DNA from: Acridotheres tristis
Taxonomy: Eukaryota > Chordata > Aves > Passeriformes > Sturnidae
NCBI GenBank assembly: GCA_037013685.1
Contig: CM072887.1
Coordinates: 91,284,347 to 91,348,346 of the forward strand
Direction of reading: 5' to 3'
DNA length: 64,000 nucleotides
Position 1 is the first letter of the stretch. Every line of letters starts with the position of its first letter. Both the position numbers and the translations under genes were made by a program. Positions 61,195-64,000 of the stretch are shown here, one piece after another. The notes under the pieces were generated by a model, which was not told the DNA's origin, searched no databases, and saw only the letters and a list, made by a program, of their open reading frames with translations.

Positions 61195-61857
61195 CAAATG
61201 CTGCATGTACTGAGGCCTTAGTTCCCAGTGAGTGGCTGGACATCACCTCCTTGATGGGAAGCAGCGACCCCGTGGAGGATCCACACTGGAGCACTCTGTT
61301 CCTGAAAGACCACTGACTGTGAAAAGGACCCATACTGCAGCAGCTTATGGAGTGCAGCCTGTGGGAAGGACCTATGTTGGAGAAGTTCATGGAAGACTCT
61401 CTCCAATGGCAGTGACCCCTTACTGGAGCAGGGGAGAGTGTGAGGAATCATCCTCCTGAGGAAGAAGGAGTGGCAGAAAGAGCTGTGTATGGTAAATTGA
61501 CCAAAACCCTTTTCCCACACCCCCTGCACTGTTCTAAGGGAGGAGACAGAGAAAATTCAGAATCAAGTTAAGCCCAGGAAGAAGACAGGAGAGAGGGAAG
61601 GTGGTAGAGGGTAGGGAAAGGCATTTATAGGATTTGGTGGTATTTCTCATTATACTGCTCTAATTTGATTGGTAATAAACTCAGCTGATTTCCCCAGAAT
61701 GAGTCTATTTTGCCCATGATAGTCACTGGTGAGTGGCCTCTACCTGCCATTATCTCAACCCATATATATGTATTTTCTCTGTATTTTCACCTGAGTAGGG
61801 GAGTGATAGAGCAGCTTTGATCAGCACCTGGAGTCCATCCAGGGTCAACACACCACA
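61195..61857 (+). mobile_element. Avian ERVL-type LTR, plus strand
   Basis: This follows a recognisable avian LTR: 'gtggaggatccacactggag', 'gtgggaaggacctatgttgg', 'actggagcaggggagagtgt', 'aattcagaatcaagttaagc', 'tgatttccccagaatgagtc', 'tctgttttgcccatgat'-like sequence, 'gaggggagtgatagagcag'-like sequence and 'agggtcaacacaccaca', ending in CA at 61857. AATAAA lies at 61674-61679. The U3 part holds degenerate repeats of a roughly 40-bp unit. The 5' end is not clear, so the copy may be truncated. It differs from the LTR family at 17295 and 27806. Frames over 61184-61529 are not genes. Confidence 0.78.
61674..61679 (+). promoter_or_regulatory. LTR polyadenylation signal AATAAA
   Basis: An AATAAA lies about 180 bases before the end of the plus-strand LTR, at the position expected for the R-region signal in this family. 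It was functional for retroviral transcripts; present use is unknown. Confidence 0.6.
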
Positions 61858-64000
61858 CTAGTAGGAATAAAATCATGTTAAGAATAAGGATGCTAGGTGA
61901 AAGATAGAGGAGTTTGAGATTTTTTTCAAAGAAAATGAAATATTTTTGGGGTTTTCACTTTTTTATTTCTAAGTATAAGCTGCTGTGTATGTATGTATAT
62001 GTGTGGTTTTAGTTAATCTGTTAGCTAAAAAGTCTTCAACTCTTTTTTTCTTGTCTTATAACTTGGACATCAGAGTGAGATCTTGAGTGATACAGATTCA
62101 TAATTTATGTAGAAATTCTTAATTTTTTGAAAGCATGGACTCTAAATGTTTTTGTCTCAGCTTTGGGTATTAATATTTTATAAAAATTTAATTATAATCC
62201 AGTATGAAAGATGTATTGACCTCTATGTGACACTAGTTATTTTCAGCACAAGCTGCATTGAAATGCAATGAGAATAAGAATGTGGTTTTGAGAAATACAA
62301 TTATGAAGAGAAATGATTTTGATTATACTGTGTTGTGCTGAAATTTGCAGTATCTAAGATTCTGTTGAGAGTAGTTTCCATCAGATAAGTGAAGAAAAAT
62401 CTGTGAAAGTTTTAAAAACCTTTGGAACTGCTACAATGAAAAACTTTATATTGAGACTGGACAAAATAATCATAATTTGGCATAACAGGTGAATAATAAA
62501 GGCTGATGCATTTAATGAAGATCTGTGTATCATACTGAGCATCTGTTTCTATTTCATCTTCTCCATCGAATTTCAACTCAAATTGGAGGCATTTTTTGGA
62601 TATTCTCTATTCGATATATATCATATAAGTTCTGGTTTAAAAACAAGAGACTCTTATTCCTAATCAAATAATCATGATAAAATAATGACCAATAGTCTCA
62701 ATTTATGTTCCTTCCCTCAATAGAAGGCTAGGGGTAAGTGTGTCAGGAATAAATGTTTATTAGGCTATTCTATGCTGGAGAAAATAACTTGAATTCACTA
62801 GAAGGACTGTGGACAATGTGCTACTCAAAGAGAAGTGATTAACTTTATTTGAAATTTTCCCCAATTTTATGAGTTGCAGAAACCAATTTAACCTGCTTTT
62901 AAAAATGGCAGTTTTCCTCCAGAAAAAAAAAATATCCCAAGTTTTCTTTCTTATGTATTTTATTTCCTCAACTTCCTCTTTTTTGAGTATATTCTTTCTT
63001 ATGTATCTGGTTTTGTCAAGGTAGACAGTTCTAAAAACTGCTTACTACAATTTTAAGTCTGAAACTTGGAACAGAATTATTCCTTGGAAGGTTCACAGCT
63101 CAGCCATGTGTTTAAATACTCAGAAAATGACATATCTGGGTCACTACAGGAATGATGACAACTAAAAAGAGGATAATCTAATCCTGACATATCCTATCCA
63201 TTGCAAAAATTTCATGTTATTGGATATTTATTTTCAAATAAAAGAAAATAAAAATATTCTACCCCCGATCCACAAATATATTTACAATATTGTTAGACTG
63301 GGTTGCATACTTTCATACTTTGAATTTTTTTTTTTTTTTAATGATAATTTATGGATCTCTCTGGACAAATAAGAAGTTGATTCTCAAACCAATCCATTTT
63401 GACAAAATCATGAAGTAATATATTCAATAATGCACACTGGAAAATATGTAACTTTATTGCAGTAGACAAACATGGAGCTGTGTGAACACGTACATTGGTT
63501 AGATAGGTTGCTTATTCAAACACAAATACTTCTCAGATTTTGTAAAGGAGGTGCTGTTTTGGGTTTTCTGAACTGAAATATTATTGATATGCTGCTATTC
63601 AAGTAACTGAGTGAAGGCTGATATGTCGCTTATAAATTTAAGATAGATTTCTGAAACTTCATTAAAAACAAGGATGTGCTTTTCTGATGGTTCAAGTTAA
63701 TCTGATTTTTCCCTGTAGTACAAGTATATATGGAATATTTTTATCAGTCTTTCAAATATGGATTTAGCATGATAGACTTTGAATTGCAGACCAGTATCAA
63801 AATTAAAAACAAAGAGGTGTGATATTATTAAAGAAAATACAGAAAAAAAGGTTTATTGGAACTCAAAGTTTATCAGTTTTCTTAAGCTGTTATTTTAAAC
63901 AATTAAATTTTAATGACTCAGATGAGTTTTTCTCACATGCAACAAATAGAACATGTCTGTTCCCAGGAAATTAAAAAGACCCTTCTCACTGGAAAGGACT
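61858..64000. other. AT-rich unique sequence to window end
   Basis: No gene or mobile element is recognised. Simple sequence includes a T-run at 63325-63339 and an A-run at 62922-62931. No open frame of note. Confidence 0.55.

Noticed and set aside
1..64000. CRISPR array, operon or prokaryotic element
   Set aside because: No regularly spaced repeats, no tightly packed genes and a clearly vertebrate retroelement content.

Overview
This window reads as nuclear DNA from a bird, most likely a passerine. It is AT-rich, has no bacterial gene organisation, and carries typical avian retroelements: eight CR1 LINE copies (one split by an insertion), five LTR insertion sites, one of them a nest of two elements, and one SINE with a tRNA-Ile-like head and a CR1-like tail. 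That SINE design is known from passerines. Family calls rest on recognising the sequences by eye and from memory; no database was searched. Recognised repeats cover roughly 13% of the window.

Layout. 1-6.5 kb: unique AT-rich DNA with an old CR1 piece (about 2.0-2.16 kb), a near-complete minus-strand LTR (2449-2999), a G-quadruplex-type tract (5087-5143) and the best gene-like signal, a splice-bounded open segment at 6239-6452. 9.0-15.3 kb: three minus-strand CR1 copies, the third split by about 1.4 kb of LTR sequence that itself holds a second LTR (three layers). 17.3-19.4 kb: a plus-strand LTR (17295-17769) and a CR1 (18686-19385). 19.4-27.8 kb: no recognised element. 27.8-29.6 kb: a minus-strand LTR of the same family as the one at 17.3 kb, then a plus-strand CR1. 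29.6-39.5 kb: unique DNA. 39.5-40.1 kb: a minus-strand CR1. 40.1-54.3 kb: more than 14 kb without a recognised element. 54.3-54.9 kb: a GC-richer open frame of unknown meaning. 58.7-61.9 kb: the SINE, a plus-strand CR1 and a plus-strand LTR. The last 2 kb hold nothing recognised.

No complete protein-coding gene, rRNA, functional tRNA, CRISPR array or operon is supported. Most open frames are short chance frames in AT-rich DNA or lie inside CR1 and LTR copies. The window is best read as intergenic or as part of a large intron. The candidate exon at 6239-6452 would favour the intron reading if confirmed. There is no gene set whose joint action can be described. I found no clear undescribed biological system; the observations worth checking are the candidate exon, the nested retroelements, the SINE, the G-quadruplex tracts and the long repeat-free stretches.
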